NCBI GenBank assembly: GCA_951799425.1
Contig: OX637404.1
Location: forward strand, 24,486,045-24,550,044
Reading direction: 5' to 3'
DNA length: 64,000 bases
Source of the DNA: Ilex aquifolium
Taxonomy: Eukaryota; Streptophyta; Magnoliopsida; Aquifoliales; Aquifoliaceae
The position numbers and the translations under genes are program-made. Positions within the stretch are counted from its first letter, which is position 1. Every line of letters starts with the position of its first letter. A model generated the notes under the pieces. The model worked only from the letters and a program-made list of their open reading frames with translations, did not search any database and had not been told where the DNA came from. Positions 11,174 to 59,710 of this stretch are shown piece by piece.

Positions 11174-12424
11174 AATTACTTGTTAAAGCACCTCTATCCC
11201 TCATGAAGACAATGAAGCACAATCCCCACTATATATAGAGAGAGAAAGAGTTCCCCTTCGTGCAAAAGCTGAAATAAGGAAACTTTTTTTTTTTTTTTTT
11301 TTGTATTGTAACATTTATTATTATTTTTTAGGTATTTATATAATATTTTGGATAAAAATTACTCACTTTTGAGACTTATATTTTTTAAAATATTTTTTTA
11401 TTTTTCTATACGATACGGTTGCAAGTCGCAAGTAGTGCACAGAAAGAGTTGAGGTAAAAAAAAAATAAAAACCATGTTATGTGACAGTTGCCAACTTGCC
11501 ATCCACGTTACTGCTATATTTGAATTTTATCGTGTGGCCCAAGAAAAAGGAAACGTACCTCAATTTGATCTCAACTACAAAATTTAAATCCTTCTCTACG
11601 ACACTCATTTTGTCTCGTGTACAGTTAACGCCGTGTTTATTTTGGTTTAGTAATCACTAATCAGGAACGTTCTATTCTTCTTACGTATATCTCAATTAAT
11701 TTTTTTTTTTGATTCGGTCAAAAATAAGATATTCACGCTGGTACAAGAATATTCATAGGAGATAAATTTTTCATGGTCTGACCCCCCAAAAGATTTTCAA
11801 GATTCGAATTTAGGACATTTGAATTTACAACTCGTCAATGTTATCACGCAGTGTTTTAATTATACTTTTATACTCCTCCGGTCCCCAATATTTGTATCTA
11901 CCTTTTTTTTTTAGATTGTGTATACCTATTCCTCATTTACTCTATTTGTGGCTAAAGAACTTATTCAATGGATTATCTTTTATTTTTTAGAAAAATATTT
12001 AGAGAGAGGTCGAGTGTACGAGACTCTCGTTAATGTATAGTCTAAATGTCTATAGTTTTACCCTATATGCAGAGATGCTGTTTTTGCGACTTGAACGCTT
12101 AATATTAAGGTCACATAGATGATGTTTAATTTAAACATGCTGAAAAAAAAAATTAAGATCACAGTAGAACAATTTTATCGCTACATCAAAACTCACCCTC
12201 TATATTTAAAATTAAATTGCTAGGTCAAAACTCACCCACTATATTGAAAATTAAACATTGCATCTTAATGCACGTAATTTATAACTTTTATTCCCAGTCA
12301 AGGTCCCAAAATTTGGGACAGAGAGGGTTTAACTGTTTCTCATTAAAACTTCTATTTTCAAAAATGGGCAGATCAGGTTGAAACAGATGAGAGTGGAACA
12401 CAAAAATGTAATAGTTCGATTACA
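11174..12424. other. Gene-free stretch with one SINE copy
   Basis: AT-rich intergenic DNA. Apart from the family A SINE copy at about 11700-11885, no gene or bounded element was seen. Confidence 0.45.
11700..11885 (-). repeat. tRNA-derived SINE, family A, copy 3
   Basis: On the minus strand it carries a B-box-like AAATTCGAATCTTG and the family's 3' half (CAGACCATGAAAAATTTAT, CCTATGAATATT, AGCGTGAATAT), ending in an A tail of about 13 bases (T run at 11698-11710). It aligns with the copies at 428-678 and 4964-5184, but its 3' end is shorter than copy 2, as in a subfamily or variable-tail copy. No clear target duplication was found. Confidence 0.6.
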
Positions 12425-12838
12425 CATCATAATGTGTTTCTTCATTGCCCAAAGCTCATTTCTTGTGGTATAAGTTGTTCCGGGAGTCGGATTTGGCGTG
12501 GGTGACTCTTCTTGATTGTGCATCTCTATTGGTTACGTGTTTTGATGATTTTAGAAAAGGTGAAAAAGCTTCCATTTTGTGGGGATGTGCTGCTTTGGCC
12601 ATCTTTTGGATGTTGTGGATAGAAAAGAACAATAGAGTTTTTGATGATAAGGAGGAGGATAAATAATTATTATAGGATAGAGCGAAGTTTTTAGCTTCTT
12701 TATGGGCCGTGGTTACTAATTAGTTTCGTGTCACCCCTTTATTAGTTCTATAACATAACTGCATGATTGTTTGTAAATTTAATTTGTTTTGTTCTTTTTT
12801 ATGGAATGAAATTTCTGTTATCCTAATCACAAAAGAAA
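12425..12838 (+). mobile_element. LINE (L1-type) 3' fragment, zf-RVT region
   Basis: The plus strand encodes about 75 residues typical of the zinc-binding region after plant LINE reverse transcriptases: an HCPKA-like start, then FLWYKLFRESDLAWV and ILWGCAALAIFWMLWIEKNN. The frame ends, and decayed LINE 3' sequence (LWAV-like) continues to about 12838, close to an A-rich stretch. The reverse transcriptase proper is absent, so this is a 5'-truncated dead copy, as usual for LINEs. Confidence 0.75.
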
Positions 12839-14739
12839 AACAGATACCTCAATCAATGAAAAAAGTAAATCTTATTCATTGAATAACAACATTAACAATA
12901 TCAGTGTTTGAAGATATAACTTGCAGCCACAATCTAGAGTTTTACCCCTAAGTTAGAACACTCCAACTACAGCTATTCCTGAAACAAATCATTTGCCAAA
13001 CTTGGCCCCAAATTAGCTGATCAAAATGTGTCAATTTCCAATGAATACCAAGCCATCTTATCTTCTATTCATGGCAACTCTCAACTTCAGCAAAATAAAA
13101 GCTTCTAGCAAAGATCATCTCATCCCTGTCTACGAGCTGGGTTTCTTCCATTCCAATGCTGGCAGTTGTTGGAGCTTTTGTTTGAAGAAAATCCAGGAGA
13201 TGGTTTAAGATGCTGTAAAATCAAAGTAAACTTTATTCACCGAAGCAGATTTAAAATGCAAAAGCTCTTGCCGATAAGAAAATGAAAAGTAGAAAGGAAC
13301 ACAAAAAACACAAGTGGTTTAAAGGGGGGGCACTGAGAAGAATTTTATCAGAATAGATACTTCAATGATATGGTGTTTGATGGAATATTTTGAAAGCGTA
13401 AAGAATACAAAAGATGCTCCACCGATAACTGGTGCAGATTGGTCTATTCTTCTCCACCAATTTGGGCAACAGTAAGATACAAGGGTGCATAGGACATGGC
13501 CTTGAATAAAGGCAACAACATCAAGCTGCAGATGTATCGAAACCTTTTGCACTCCATCAATACTCAATAACCTTTGGGTGCTATATTGTGACACGATGTG
13601 AACTCACCAACGATCACAGAGACTTGCTTAAGCAACAAATGAAGCTAAAGCAGGTTCTTTTTTGACATTCCATTTTCCTTCGTGAATATGAATATTTGCC
13701 TAACCAAAGTACTCTTTCCAATATGCTAGAAAACCATAACTATGGGTTGTTGGTAAATTTACTATTTAAATCCCGCTTCTAGTATCACACCATTTTATGG
13801 AAGTTTCTGAAGACAGCACACATTACCCAACACAAGAGACCAAGTCCAAATTTAGCATACAACGGTAAATAATATTTGAGGCTTCAAGTGGAGGTTAGTC
13901 CCTACCACAGAGACAGCCATTCTCGACAATTTTCTAATGATGATTAAACAGGAACAAAATGCAATTTATTGGGAGCTGATAACAGAGTAATGACATCTTA
14001 AAAACCAGAAAAGTGGAATCTCTAGTTACAATCACTGTGACTTTGTAAAAATTATCACCATGGCAGTTCATTAAGAATCTAAGATCAATGACATCTATAT
14101 ACAAGCCTCCGTAAAAGTTGCATCACGATATGGATCAGCATAGCAAGGACACTGACATAGGTTGGTGAAATAAGAGGGTTTGGCTTGGAGAACCTTCAAA
14201 CGAAGTGAGCTGCACAAAGTGCATGAGCCCTTCATAGAGAGTCTAACATGACGAATTCCTAAACTTTGAGTGCCTTTATTAAACAGTGCCTTACATAGTC
14301 TTACCTCATCAATGACACCGATGCCTATAATCTAAGGTCTTCTTGTTAATTGTAAAAATTGAACTGAATCAGTATAGCTACTATATTGTGACAGACAAGA
14401 GAGGCTTGAGATGAAAATATCAGAGCAAAGGGAACTGCAAAAAGGTGCAGTGCAGGCTGCAAAGAATTCAACATGTCACAAAGGGATAAACTGGGGGTTG
14501 TTACTATACAACATCTATGTCTTATTGATGTCACGTACTAGTAAGTCCTTTTTATTGTAATTAATGTCTATTAAAGCTTTAAACCCATCGTCAAAACTTC
14601 GAAACAGTGGCCACCCATGCAGCAGTAGTTAAAATGGCGGGTATAAAAGGTAAACAATACAAGGTATTCAAGTATTTAACAATTTAAGTACCAAACAGAA
14701 GCAAAATCAATCCACCACACCTTATACTGATAGAAACAT
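12839..14739. other. 3' flank of SRO gene, no other gene seen
   Basis: About 1.9 kb between the LINE tail and the last recognised SRO coding exon. Part is probably SRO 3' UTR or a 3' UTR intron, because the last recognised exon can be followed by a good donor. No domain was recognised in any short frame, and no bounded mobile element was found. Confidence 0.4.
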
Positions 14740-16164
14740 CTACTGCATTATGAGCCTTACCTTGTCTCTGAAAGATTTTATGACCATTGTCAACAACTTA
14801 TCTCCTGCTATTTGTCTCACTTGGCGTATCAACTCAGGCCTTGAGATCTTCTTTTCCTGGGGAGCAAAAAATTGAAATTAGAAAGTTGGAAAATGAATAG
14901 AAAGGCATAAAAGAAGTTCATACATGCTACCACATGCACTTCTTAAGTACTTACTTTAAAATCACTGTGATGCTTTGCAATCAATCTAATGGTTTGCAGT
15001 GGTAAGAACTTGGAAAGTGCAGAAATAAGACTTGGAAACGGCATCCATGGTGAGATTGGTTTCCTCAGGCAATCTTGGATCCTGTGATACCCTGCTCAAT
15101 AGATAACACAAACAAGATTAACACTACATTTTGAACAATTTTGAATTCTAATAGGCATGACAACCAATTAAATCCAAAAAGTAAGCCAAACTACCCACCT
15201 TTCAAGTAAGAAGGAGCTCTGAAACTTATCACATATTCTGGCAAGATATGAGTATTCATATGGGTACTCCAGACAATATATTTCTTAGGAGATAGTAGAT
15301 TGTCTACCCCAGAATCAAACTCCTCACAACTTGGATGACACTGTCCAGAACCGGGATGAACAAGCTCCATGTTCCCCAAGATAACACGACAAAGCAAGAG
15401 ATGCCTTAACCCCTTCTCATCAACAACTGAGGATTGCACACTGCAACACGAATAAATTCGAATTTTACCTTTTTAATCTCTCTTTAAAATCGAGTTCCAA
15501 ATTACTTTTCACATAGAACACAAGATTACTTTTATAAGCAAAAGAGGAGTTGAATACTGGCTTACCTTTCAATAGGAGAATCCTCAGGAGAGAGAGAGAC
15601 ACCACAACCGAATCCATTGTCCTCAAAGTTTCCACAATGACCAAATCCATGTGACATGATCTTACTAATCTCATCCTTAGAAGCACCATACCAGGCATAC
15701 TTGACATTAGCATTGCCACCATTCTTCTTTTCAATTGCTCTTGAGAAAATATGAAACGAATGAAGCCGGGCTTGTCTTGTACAGCTAGAATAATCATTCC
15801 TATGAATGGCCTCAACTTTGGTATGTCCTCCAAGAGAATCTAAACCTGACACAAACCTCTGCTTGGTAACGTGGTGCAGCCTGTCCTCCTCATCCATTCT
15901 GATCAACCCATCACCAAAATATTGAAATTCTTCATTAGAAATCCCACTTTCGCAATCGGAAATTGAGTGGTCTTGATCATCATGATCAGTACCAGCGACT
16001 GGATCTTCGATACCCGAATGCTTAAACTGATTATCCAATGTGTGTGTTGTCATGTTGTTAAAAACTAAACCCCTAAACCTATTTACATACCTCTCAGTAT
16101 TTCCCATAGGATCAGAAAACAATTGAAGTTGCTGCATATTATAGCAGACAAAATTTGAATTCAA
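14740..16164 (-). CDS. SRO protein (RCD1-like, PARP-like and RST domains)
   Basis: Coding exons: 16107 (or up to 16164) to 15566, 15440-15199, 15091-14955 and 14856 to 14761/14740; the splice phases agree at each junction. The first exon gives the start of the PARP-like fold (VKYAWYGASKDEISKIMSHG, then FGCGVSLSPEDSP). The second completes it (EKGLRHLLLCRVILGNMELV, then KKYIVWSTHMNTHILPEYVI). The last two encode the RST domain (SPWMPFPSLISALSKFLPLQ, then ISRPELIRQVRQIAGDKLL). Family knowledge: SRO proteins are plant-specific relatives of RCD1 that bind transcription factors through RST and act in stress and redox signalling; their PARP fold usually lacks the catalytic triad. There is no WWE domain, so this is an SRO2-SRO5 type, about 340 residues. 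The start is uncertain: ATG at 16107 (MGNTERY), or a spliced leader joining at about 16131. The last exon either reads on to a stop at 14740-14742 or splices at a good donor (AAG, GTAAGG). Confidence 0.85.
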
Positions 16165-17100
16165 GAAATAAAAACTGTATCACATAAAGACAAAGTGATC
16201 TAAAACCCAGAAACCTGCCTAAATTTTGACTCTGCGTCTTAATCCTAGAACACCTAATATAAAGGGCAACTCGCGATCGAGATTGCAAATTCGGAAGAAT
16301 ACTGACACAGATACGATTTTATGAGCAGCTATAACCGGAAATGAATTCTGATTCTAAGTTACAAAGAGACCGATCAATAATATTGCTTAAAAGGAAGGCT
16401 AAAGACGAAACTCATGTAAAGTAAAGAACATTCACAAAAGAATATGTTCAAGAACCTATACTACGAATCAATCAATTACCAGAAAACCCAATAAACAGCA
16501 CATTGTGCATCGTTTTGAGCTATAATTCTAAGTAAAACTATCTATTTCTATACCAAAAGAATCATGACAGAATTGTAGCAAAGCATAGAATTGATTAACG
16601 ATAGAAGGAAAAAGAGAGACCTGCCAAGCAGTGTATCAAAAGCTTGGAAGCAATACGAAAAACCCAGAAAACAAGATAGGAAGAGAATACCCAGAAAAAG
16701 ATAGGTAGAGAGAGACTACGTATAGATTTTTATCTGTATATATATGTGTAGGAATCAAAGTACATATGGGAGAAGAAAAAGATTACTTGGGTAAGAGGAA
16801 TGAGGAAGAAGAAGAAAGTTTGATATATAAAAACTAACGGAAACACCGACTCAGCCTCTAAAACACACCGCCTAAGCCTCTCGTTTCACCGAGTTTGAAA
16901 CTTAAGGCCGGGGTATGTTCAGAGGGGCGGTGGCAAACTGACTTTTGCGCCGCCGGTTTAATATTTAAAAAGGGTACGTGGAGGGTGGATGCGTGGGTAG
17001 GCGGTGACAGCCAACTCTTATCCCGGAAACGTTCACATTTTCCCTTCCGTGGTCTCAAAGGATTAGGATTTAGGAAGGTGCTAGCTACCTGCTAATTAAC
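16165..17100 (-). promoter_or_regulatory. SRO 5' leader and promoter region
   Basis: The ATG-bearing exon is preceded on the minus strand by a plausible acceptor (ATATGCAG at about 16132), so a 5' UTR intron running to about 16620 is likely. TATA-like AT runs lie at about 16733-16748 and 16825-16833; neither can be chosen from sequence alone. The GC-rich block beyond 16850 has short frames on both strands but no recognisable domain. Confidence 0.35.
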
Positions 17101-18499
17101 TTCGTTCTTGGAAGGAGTAACGGACACGATTAAGAATTTTATAATCTCCTAACGCTCTTCTTTGTTCCACACTTTTTAAGAGTTAAATATCGAATATAAC
17201 AGTTGTCACATGATTTAATTATTTAATAATAAATAAATAAATAAATAAGTGAATCTCATTTTTGACATTTTAGAATTTAAGCGGATAGTCGATATAAATT
17301 TATACACTCTGTAATAAAAATAAAAAATAAATAAAAAATATTACGTGACAAAATTGGCAATTATATTTCTCCTGCTACAGAACAGAGAGGACCCAGTTGC
17401 TCAAGTGCGTACACGAATGCGTGATAAGTCGGCGACCAAATCCCAATTTGGTTTGTGTATTTAATATTTAAAAATTACACTTAGATCCCTTCATAATATT
17501 ATTTTCGTCTCTGAATATTAGTAGATTCGTATTAAAAAATATTTTATTCATATTTAATTTATTTATTAATTTATATTTAATACATTATATTATATTGATT
17601 GCGTGTCATATAAGAAGTGCGTATAATTAGTATATGAACAAATATGTGTCGTATATTTTTTTGATCAATTTCATTTATATACGATTCGTTTATTAATTGT
17701 ATAGTTTTAGGTTCACTCATTTATAAAACGAGTAACTTAAATAAGACAAAAATCTTCTAATTTTGTTTCGTATTAACACGACAATTTTGAAATGTATTTG
17801 TTGGTACAATACCTTCATTTTTAGACCAATAAAAGTGAACACATGTAAAAACTTTTATTATTTTGAATTACTTTATCATTTTTTATTTCCAATTTAATCA
17901 TTTGAAAAACAAATCAAGACCCTAATCAACATTTTTAATTGGAAAAATAACTTAATATAACTTGTACAAAATGTAAAGGATCATTGGGTTACTTGGAAAT
18001 AATTGAAGAGATCCGGGCATAATTTATTTTTAAGTATTTTTTTTTTTAATAGGATGGGTCTATATCTATCATGAGTTCAATCTTGTCGGTAGCTCCCATG
18101 AGCTGGTCTCAATTTGGAGGATTTTGGTAGGGTTACCTTACCTAGTGCCAGCCAAGAATCAGTAGAGACCTCTCAAAGCCAGCCCGCGTTTATGGTGGCA
18201 TAGATGTTTTGATCCCCGAGGACGAGACCAATTCATGTGGCTTGGGTTGTTCTAATCAATAACAAATACAAATATATTCATATATATAAACACGAAATGG
18301 TTTAATTAATTTTTTTTTAATTAAATTTAAAAATACAGAAATGAACCGCTACAACCTTTACAGAAGTGTCACATTAGATGCATCTCTCCTGAATATATAA
18401 ATCTTAAATATCAATAATCATCCATAAGAATTGACTAAATCCAATAATCACCCAACATATTGGAATGAACCATACATTCTAGAGTGAACTACATACTGT
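17101..18499. other. Gene-free AT-rich stretch
   Basis: No gene seen. A GC-richer block at about 18040-18245, next to a T run (18037-18048), may be a minus-strand retroposon, but I could not find pol III boxes or a target duplication to support that. Confidence 0.4.
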
Positions 18500-18502
18500 T
18501 TA

Positions 18503-19588
18503 GGGGTCGTTTGGTTGTTACATTATAAAGTGTATTAAAGAATCGTATCAGATTAAAACACTTTAATACGAGTTTATATTATAGTTAAATGCAAAAAATC
18601 ACTTCGTATCATGTGTGGGACTAATTAGATAAGTATCAAATATGGATAATTATAATACAATCTATCTATACTATTAAATTATTTTAATACCACTAGAAGA
18701 GGTGATATTACAATACAAACTTATTCGAAAGCCTTATTGTTTTTAGGATCTGGATCCGTTATTCATTTAATGGAAACTCTTGTCGGATATTCTTCAGATA
18801 AAAGTCAGAATATGGTTCTTATGGGAGGTTTAACAAAACATGTGCTAATTACCAAAAATATTTTTTTATTAGGTACACTTTCGCTTTGTGATAGTCTGCT
18901 TCTTGCTTGTTTTTGGTCCAAAGATGAAATTCTTCATAATAGTTGGTTGTATTCACCGTTTTTCGCAATAATAGCGTGGTCCACAACGGGATTAACCGCA
19001 TTTTATATGTTTCGAATCTGTTTACTTACTTTTGAAGGGCATTTAAACGTTCATTTTCAAAATTATAGTGAAAAAAAAAGTGTATTATATCATTTTTTAT
19101 TCATTTTAATAAAAATTATATAGACATCCTGACTTCATAACAAACCGACCTTTAATTTTTTTACAACGACTCAACGTCCTCCTCATATGGACAACCTATA
19201 AAAGTTGCACCTCATTTGTCGTTCACATAAATAATGATAAACAACATTAATAATAAATAAATAAATATATCAAAAATATATTTTTACATAATTAACACAT
19301 GCTTGTTTAATTCCAAAATATTAGATCACTATAAAGGATCAAATTGGAAATGATTGAGGACATTTTAATTCACTCATTTAATACCATTGAATAAATTACC
19401 TAACCAAACATTATATTTGACTTGATACTTATTATCTAATCTTTACTATTGTACTTAACAAACGCTTGACTAAAATTAATATTATCTTTATCTCCTATTT
19501 AATCTTAAATTTTATCCATCTATTCAAGATTGTCCTGTATTCCCTAATACAATCTCTTTTTTTCTTAATACCACATCTAAACGACCCT
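18503..19588. mobile_element. Tourist-like (PIF/Harbinger) element with plastid DNA inside
   Basis: The left end GGGGTCGTTTGG and the inverse of the right end AGGGTCGTTTAG are inverted repeats matching at 10 of 12. Both are flanked outward by TTA (18500-18502 and 19589-19591), the target site and duplication typical of PIF/Harbinger and Tourist elements. The element is 1086 bp. It has no transposase; its middle is a chloroplast ndhF fragment with about 210 bp of AT-rich arm on the left and about 490 bp on the right. It could be a non-autonomous element that gained plastid DNA, or plastid DNA that later acquired flanking ends. Confidence 0.6.
18719..19100 (+). pseudogene. ndhF: Nuclear copy of chloroplast ndhF (fragment)
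   Basis: About 125 residues read in one frame and match the middle of the plastid NADH dehydrogenase-like subunit 5 (NdhF): [77 protein letters not shown] and [17 protein letters not shown]. The plastid protein has about 740 residues, so this is a small internal piece with no start or promoter. Some positions differ from the usual plastid sequence (for example [10 protein letters not shown] where plastid copies have CGIPPFACFW), so it has evolved as non-functional nuclear plastid DNA. Confidence 0.9.
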
Positions 19589-19591
19589 TTA

Positions 19592-20669
19592 GCAACATGT
19601 GAAGTTTTGGGAAATGGACAATTTTGAGGCTGCTATGAAATTAACCTCATTGACCCACTGGTTTCAAAGATCACAGCTAAAAGCCCAAACCTGAGCCCAC
19701 CCTTGGGGGTGAAATCTCCACTCAAATTTCAATTCTCTCCCCTTATATTGAAAAAATAACAGCTCCATCCCAGATTCAAGTAAAAACTATACATTCGAAT
19801 GGATCCAACATTATACAATGGATTGTTGATTTGGTAAAGAACTGGGACGAATCGGATTTATAGGGACCAACCCCCTAAAACTTCGTTATCCTAGGTAAGA
19901 CCTTATGCTCAACTACGAACTATGGACACTGATAATAATTACTTTATAGATGGCTTGTTTCATTCTTAATGCCTTAATTGCATCAACAGTCCCCAACTTG
20001 CATACTATGAAATATCACATTGAATTATGGATGTAAAATTTGTATACAAAAATACACAACTTAAGTTCAAACACAAGCTCAAGCTCAATTCGTTTAATTA
20101 TATACTAATTGAGATAAGCCCAAACATTCTTTGCCAACAAGAGTATTTCAGAATTCTACGTGGTACCAACTGCCCGCTCCATTCCACCGTATATTATTCT
20201 GACTAGTTTTCATTTTTGTTCTTAATTTCATATTCTCGAGTAGCTTAATTATTAAAAATATTTTCACGTGTTAGGCTCAAAATCTAACATGCACGTGAAG
20301 GGCATTTTAAAGTATAAATACTTAAGTAACATAATTTCTAAAATCTTAGGTTTTTAGAATAGACGAAACAATCGTTTCAAACACAAGGGATGTTTCCTGT
20401 GGCATCTATACATGTGTGGTGTAATGGAAGGAGATACAAAAGCAAGGAAATTTCACAGCCTCCAACATATATATATGGCCCTCTAAGGCTTTATGAACAA
20501 CTTTACATAAAACACTATACAAACGAGCCCACTACAAACAAGCGAGTAACAGAGACACCACCTACACCCAATACATAGCCTCAACCATTTACAAAGGAAA
20601 AATAAAATTACAACATACGAAAAAGCCGCCAGCAAAATTGATTGGGTGCCATTGGAGGCTTCCGAGAAA
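19592..20669. other. ATM 3' flank and 3' UTR
   Basis: AT-rich DNA between the Tourist-like element and the ATM stop codon. The part nearest ATM, about 20340-20669, should include its 3' UTR. No other gene or bounded repeat was seen. Confidence 0.4.
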
Positions 20670-57258
<36,589 letters not shown>

Positions 57259-58111
57259 TCACATTATTAGGTATAAAATGAAACATAAAAGATGAGTATA
57301 TCCATAGGTGGTTACCTTAGTTACAACACATAAAATAAACAATAACACTAATATCCTTAACAAATACCAACACCTATATGTGCAAGATTGGAGCCATACA
57401 CTAGCCCAGATACAGAAGTTCTTTGTCCGTAGTAATTAAGGTCTACATCAACAAACTACCATGACAAAGGTGATTAAATAGCATATTGAAACGAGCAAAG
57501 GCCAGGAAATGAGGATCTTACTCCACCACATTGGGCCAAAATCTCCATCAATGGCCCTTTAAAGACAATAACATAAGTATACAGAAAATTAAACCTTCCA
57601 TTCACTCTTTATATTCCAATACATTACTTAATCATGAACTACAGAAAAATAAAATCCCCTAATTCTAGATTTGCTAAATTACGACAGTTGACATGATCAA
57701 ACATGCTTATCCTCTCCAAAAGTATATCAGCTTAGTCCACGAAAAGGGAACAGATATGTATTTTGAAAATGATGCTTCCAAGGGCAAAAGGTCCCAAAAA
57801 TCATACTCTACATGTTAATAACACCATTCCAATGACATGAAAGAAAACCATTCTAGAATAATTATAATTTACTCAGCAAATAAGGGGTCAAGCCATTGAA
57901 TAATTACAGGTGAAATTCCAGTCCTGTACAAAAACTTAAAGAGTCAGAAGTATACAAGTAAGTAAGATCGCAGTACTCAATGGATCACCAAGAGAAGAGG
58001 TCTACAAGGAGCTAGACTACTAAAAAATAAAGAAATCAACAATATTAACATCAACTACTGTGAATAGTAGTGCCTCCAAATCATGTTAAAGTCCATACTC
58101 AATGCAAGGGA
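57259..58111. other. Stretch without recognised gene
   Basis: Presumed ATM intron. A possible small exon-like segment on the minus strand near 57520-57560 (acceptor TCTTTAAAG, donor GTAAGATCC) could not be assigned or phased. No mobile element was found before the LTR at 58112. Confidence 0.35.
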
Positions 58112-58520
58112 TGTATATTAGAAAGAGAAAGAATTAGGGATGAGAAAAGAAGAATAAAAGGAGATGAAAAGTTAAGAATAGAATTAAGGGGATGAAAAAT
58201 AGAAGAATGAGAAGAAATGGGATGAGAAGGGAACAAGGAGATCTAGCCAAACAGGCTTCAATAATATTCAATAAGTCAAGTCTCTATAAAACCCTTACAT
58301 GCATCCCTTTATATAGGGAAATTAAAACCCTAAAACAAATAAATAATAACAAATAAACCCTCAAAAATTAAAAGAAATTACTTAAAAGATAAATACTAAA
58401 AGTATCTAAATAACTCTCATAACTAATCTATACTATCTATCGAATTCCTACACGATCCCCATCATTCTCCCCCGATTGAGAAAAACTCTCATCCGGAGAG
58501 TTTTCAAAGTAGAAGTACCC

Positions 58521-59381
58521 TTAGAGAGCAGGATGAAGATGACAGAACGCCTCATCTAGAATGAAAGAACCATCAACATCTTTCCATCGATCAGGATAAA
58601 TGCAAGAATCTCCATTTATAGCAATGTAAATCTGGTCATGTAGCACATCATCTATTTGACCCGAAATACGCGATGAAAATGGAAAGATAAGAACTGGAGA
58701 TAGTGTTGAAGAAGAAGCAATTCCACCTGTAGAAACATCGGCTAACAAAATAAGAGGCTTTGGAGTACCTCGATTAAGTAGCATGTCCTCCAAATAAAAA
58801 TTTGGACTAATATTAACATTCAATGAAAAATTAAATAAATAAGCATTAGATCCAAATTCAAGAATAACAAAACAATTCCCATCAAATTTGAACAAACGGC
58901 ATTCAGTGGGACAAGACATCAATGACAAATGAGTAACAATAGCACCCTGATGCTGAAAATAATTAAATACAATCTCAAGAGAACACTTGGCAGTATGCAG
59001 AGGAACAAAATCAACAATTTTAAGTGGGACAAAATCCAGAACAATGTCAACAGTCTCAAGTGGAGAAGAATCCGAAACAAAATCAACACTATCAAGTTTA
59101 ATGATTGGTGATGATTCAACTTTTGGTTCCAATGAGGTAGGAAACATGATAGGATCAAAAATAATCTCATCACTAGTATCAATGTTCAAACGATTGAAAG
59201 TATGTTCTGAATGATGGAAAGCATGAGGGTCAAACGGAACAGAAATATAGTTATCATTATGCGGGTGTCCGACATTAGGTGAAACAGGTGACTTGTCCTT
59301 ATTTTCTTCCATTTGTTGATTTGCAAGAATTTTAGTTAAGTGCGAAAGTTGAGTTGTGAATTGATAAAATTGGGTTTTCAT
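58521..59381 (-). mobile_element. Open frame of the LTR element, function unknown
   Basis: A 286-residue frame in the element's sense, just inside the 3' LTR, starting MKTQFYQFTTQLSHLTKIL. It has internal repeats (DSVDFVSDSSPLETVDIVLD and similar) and a hydrophilic N-terminal part. No zinc knuckle, protease, integrase or RT motif is seen. Similar starts (QFTTQLSHLTK) occur in plant transposon-related hypothetical proteins, as far as I recall; the family could not be confirmed. Part of a fossil element, not a host gene. Confidence 0.55.
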
Positions 59382-59710
59382 CCTTCTACACTCCTCACAT
59401 AATTGCCCAAGTGAATTTTTGTTATTGACTACTTCGATTTCAAAGGTCTCAACCTTTTTCTCTAGGGCAGCTTGGGCTTTTGAATGGTCACACTCACAAA
59501 TGACATTACGAATAAATCCAAATTGACCTTGATAATGACTTTGGGAAGCATGGCGTTACTAACTATCATGTGACCTAAGTCCCAGAGTTGAATTCTAGAT
59601 AATCCTCATAACAAAACTCAGACTTGCTATAGACTTTATGATGACCTTGAGAGACTCTAGGAGTGGAATAGGTATAGTGGTGACATTATGGAGAACTGTG
59701 ACCTTGAGAC

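Noticed and set aside
16858-17095. Overlapping frames on both strands in the GC-rich SRO upstream region
   Set aside because: Both strands open because of base composition; no motif, more likely promoter or leader.
18719-19100. A functional NADH dehydrogenase gene
   Set aside because: Only an internal piece of ndhF without start, end or promoter, and changed at conserved positions; it is nuclear plastid DNA.
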